Assembly: GCA_028822945.1 (NCBI GenBank)
Contig: JAPKCN010000080.1
Coordinates: 1-8,176 of the forward strand
Length of the DNA stretch: 8,176 nucleotides
Reading direction: 5' to 3'
Source of the DNA: Porticoccaceae bacterium
GTDB lineage: Bacteria; Pseudomonadota; Gammaproteobacteria; Pseudomonadales; Porticoccaceae
Every line of letters starts with the position of its first letter. The first letter of the stretch is position 1. Position numbers and translations under genes: made by a program. Under the pieces are notes generated by a model. It saw nothing but the letters and a program-made list of their open reading frames with translations. It was not told where the DNA came from and made no database searches. Shown here one piece after another: positions 6,385 through 8,176 of this stretch.

Positions 6385-7719
6385 ATGCATCGTTCGCTAC
6401 AAATTGGTCTGTTACTTGCGGTATCTCTGCATGCTTTTGACGAGATGGCGTTGGTGATTGTGCTGCCGACCATCAGTGTGGAACTGGGTGGTTCGGCACT
6501 TTACGGCGTGACGCTAGCAGCCTACGTACTAGCAGCGTTAGTGTCCACCGCCTGGTGTGGCGATTGGCTCGACCGGCATGGGCCCTACGGGGCATTTAAT
6601 ATCGCGTTGTTGTGCTTTGCCGCTGGCCTAATATTGGCAATTCAAGCGAAAACTATAGAGATTTTTATATTTGCGCGAATTCTCCAAGGGATTGGCGGCG
6701 GTATTGTGTTTACTCTGGCTTACAGCGTTACCAACCAGTTATGCGCGCCAGATGAAAAGTCGCGGATGGTGGCTTGGCTGGATAGTGCCTGGCTACTGCC
6801 CTCACTATTGGCACCAGCATTTGCTGGCCTGTTGGTCGAGGTCTGGAGTTGGCGGGGACTTTTCTGGCTGCAATTACCACTGTTATTGGTTATGGCAGTG
6901 CTACTGAAAAAACCGATGAGGCAACTTCAGCGTCCACTTACGGCCTATAAGTTTGCGAGTTTAATTGGCGCGTTGCGCATCGGTCTATGTTGTTTGGCGA
7001 TAGTGGTGTTGACGGCTCAACCGCTGCACAGCGGTTGGCTGTTGTTGCTGCCATTGGGTTGGATGATGTGGCGACCGCTGTCCCAGGTGTTGCCGCCGCA
7101 GTGGTGGCAGTTGCGCACTCCGCTAGCGTTGACCGTAGTTTTGCACGGTGGGGTATTTTTTGTATTTTATGGGGTTGAATTGTACTTGCCTCTATATTTG
7201 ATCGAGGCGCGTGGTATGGGTATAACGGCCACAGGACTGGCGTTGACTTGCGCAGCTTTTACCTGGGTTGGCGCATCTTTTCTACAATCCATAGCAGACC
7301 GGCATATTAGTCACCGCCAGTCACTACTCGGGGGTATATTATTGTTTGCACTAGCTTTGCTGATGTTGGCACTTTTGCTACTGCCGACAATGCCGTTGTG
7401 GATAATCTACCCAGCTTGGGGGCTGATGGGATTTGGTATGGGATTGGCTTACAACAGTGTCGCGACAGCGGCGATGCTAGCTACCGAGCGCGGTCGCGAG
7501 GGCGCCACGGCGAGCGCTACGGGGGTGATGGACAGTCTCGGCATTGGTCTGGCTGCAGGTCTTGGGGGCGCACTAAAGAATCAGGTCGAGTATCGCGGGG
7601 GAGGCTTGGACCTCTTCATGCAGTTGATTGGTTTGTTGATGTTAGCGGTAAGTTTTTGGTTAGCATGGACAACCTGGCGGCGCTTTCCGAAGGATAAATC
7701 TTGGCACCACGGCCCCTGA
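6385..7719 (+). CDS. Major facilitator superfamily (MFS) transporter, substrate unknown
   Basis: A 444-residue, strongly hydrophobic inner-membrane protein with about 12-14 predicted membrane segments (for example 8-28, 40-58, 71-88, 96-115, 131-152, 158-175, 192-210, 250-271, 282-302, 313-334, 338-358, 408-428). Conserved MFS motif A is GDWLDRHG (59-66) between segments 2 and 3, and motif B is RILQGIGGG (98-106). Segment 1 contains an acidic pair (Asp19, Glu20) in HAFDEMALVIVLP, as in DHA-type proton-coupled drug or metabolite transporters. The ATG at 6385 is preferred, with AGGAC (6371-6375) nine nt upstream; a TTG at 6376 directly abuts that site and is less likely. The gene follows the omega-aminotransferase by 78 nt, so cotranscription is plausible. 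A role in moving a polyamine, an omega-amino acid or a related compound is inferred from position only. Confidence 0.85.
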   Translation: MHRSLQIGLLLAVSLHAFDEMALVIVLPTISVELGGSALYGVTLAAYVLAALVSTAWCGDWLDRHGPYGAFNIALLCFAAGLILAIQAKTIEIFIFARILQGIGGGIVFTLAYSVTNQLCAPDEKSRMVAWLDSAWLLPSLLAPAFAGLLVEVWSWRGLFWLQLPLLLVMAVLLKKPMRQLQRPLTAYKFASLIGALRIGLCCLAIVVLTAQPLHSGWLLLLPLGWMMWRPLSQVLPPQWWQLRTPLALTVVLHGGVFFVFYGVELYLPLYLIEARGMGITATGLALTCAAFTWVGASFLQSIADRHISHRQSLLGGILLFALALLMLALLLLPTMPLWIIYPAWGLMGFGMGLAYNSVATAAMLATERGREGATASATGVMDSLGIGLAAGLGGALKNQVEYRGGGLDLFMQLIGLLMLAVSFWLAWTTWRRFPKDKSWHHGP

Positions 7720-7809
7720 TGAAAATAATATTGCGTTTGTCGGCGACCGATGACGTAGGATTTTTTAAATGCCACAAAAAAGTAAAAGGTGCGACCAAAA
7801 AAGCTTTGA

Positions 7810-7825
7810 CGCTGAATTGTCAGCG
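7810..7825. repeat. Inverted repeat before the aldehyde dehydrogenase gene
   Basis: CGCTGA-ATTG-TCAGCG is a perfect 6-bp inverted repeat with a 4-nt centre, ending 38 nt before the ATG at 7864. It has no following T-run, so it is more likely an operator or leader hairpin than a terminator. The rest of the 144-bp gap is A/T-rich with several A and T runs and no clear promoter. Confidence 0.35.
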
Positions 7826-7863
7826 CTAAATCCGCTCTTTACAGCCAAATGATGGAGACAGAA

Positions 7864-8176
7864 ATGAAAAATTACCGGCAGTTTTACATCGATGGGCAAT
7901 GGATCGATAGTGTTCATGCAAACGATTTTACAGTTGAAAACCCGTCCACTGAACAACTGATTGGGGTGATTTCTTTGGGCTCTAGTGATGATGTCGATAT
8001 TGCCGTAGCTGCCGCGCGCCGAGCCTTTGGTAGCTATTCTCAGACATCGCCAGAGGCGCGTATAGCGCTTCTGGAACAGCTACTCGCGGTGTATACGGAT
8101 CGCTACGATGAAATGGCTGAGGCGATTAGTCTCGAGATGGGTGCGCCAATCGACTTTGCCATTGAGGATCAGGCTT
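7864..8176 (+). CDS. Aldehyde dehydrogenase, N-terminal part (3' truncated by window edge)
   Basis: The frame opens at ATG 7864 and stays open to the window end (104 full codons). GGAG at 7854-7857, six nt before the ATG, is a good ribosome binding site. The N-terminus has the NAD(P)-dependent aldehyde dehydrogenase pattern: FYIDGQWIDS (7-16), VENPSTEQLIGVISLGS (24-40), DVDIAVAAARRAFGSYS (43-59), EMAEAISLEMGAP (83-95). The catalytic Cys and Glu would lie beyond the window. It looks like a non-acylating family member rather than methylmalonate-semialdehyde dehydrogenase, but this is a judgement from 104 residues. In context it may oxidise 4-aminobutanal, 3-aminopropanal, succinate semialdehyde or malonate semialdehyde made by the nearby aminotransferases. 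The MFS gene ends 144 nt upstream, so it may have its own promoter or share the transcript. Confidence 0.88.
   Translation, partial: MKNYRQFYIDGQWIDSVHANDFTVENPSTEQLIGVISLGSSDDVDIAVAAARRAFGSYSQTSPEARIALLEQLLAVYTDRYDEMAEAISLEMGAPIDFAIEDQA

Noticed and set aside
7740..7766. Intrinsic terminator after the MFS gene (TCGG-CGA-CCGA then T6)
   Set aside because: The stem is only 4 bp, and 10 nt separate it from the T-run, so it does not meet the usual form of an intrinsic terminator.

Overview
The window looks like part of a gammaproteobacterial chromosome devoted to polyamine and omega-amino-acid breakdown. This is inferred from protein resemblance alone: the agmatinase is very close to E. coli SpeB, the omega-aminotransferase resembles the Pseudomonas beta-alanine:pyruvate enzyme, and a PuuR-type repressor is present. 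Base composition is roughly balanced and gene density is high. No mobile elements, tRNA, rRNA or CRISPR were seen.

Layout. Positions 1-445 hold the 3' end of a class III (PLP) aminotransferase resembling putrescine:pyruvate aminotransferases (SpuC type). It is followed by agmatinase speB (558-1472), same strand. Converging on speB with only 2 nt between stop codons is a minus-strand gene (1475-2584) encoding an unusual fusion of a TetR/BetI-type repressor to a GNAT acetyltransferase. A 179-bp divergent control region (2585-2763) separates it from a second, complete class III aminotransferase (2764-4179). Converging on that one is a minus-strand PuuR-like XRE-cupin regulator (4220-4767). Its frame is broken by one base at a run of seven T residues, which also forms a perfect U UUU UUA slippery heptamer. 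A 210-bp divergent region (4768-4977) with a candidate PuuR-like operator leads to a third class III aminotransferase, beta-alanine:pyruvate type (4978-6306), then a 12-14 TM major facilitator transporter (6385-7719) and the 5' end of an aldehyde dehydrogenase (7864 to the window edge).

Working model (inference). Agmatinase makes putrescine from agmatine. The aminotransferases move amino groups from putrescine, GABA, beta-alanine or related omega-amines to pyruvate or 2-oxoglutarate. The aldehyde dehydrogenase oxidises the resulting semialdehyde or aminoaldehyde, and the transporter moves a related small molecule. Two local regulators sit in divergent positions: the TetR-GNAT fusion and the PuuR-like protein. 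The most interesting items are the TetR-GNAT fusion in a polyamine locus, the precisely placed frameshift in puuR, and a 10-bp motif shared by the two divergent control regions.
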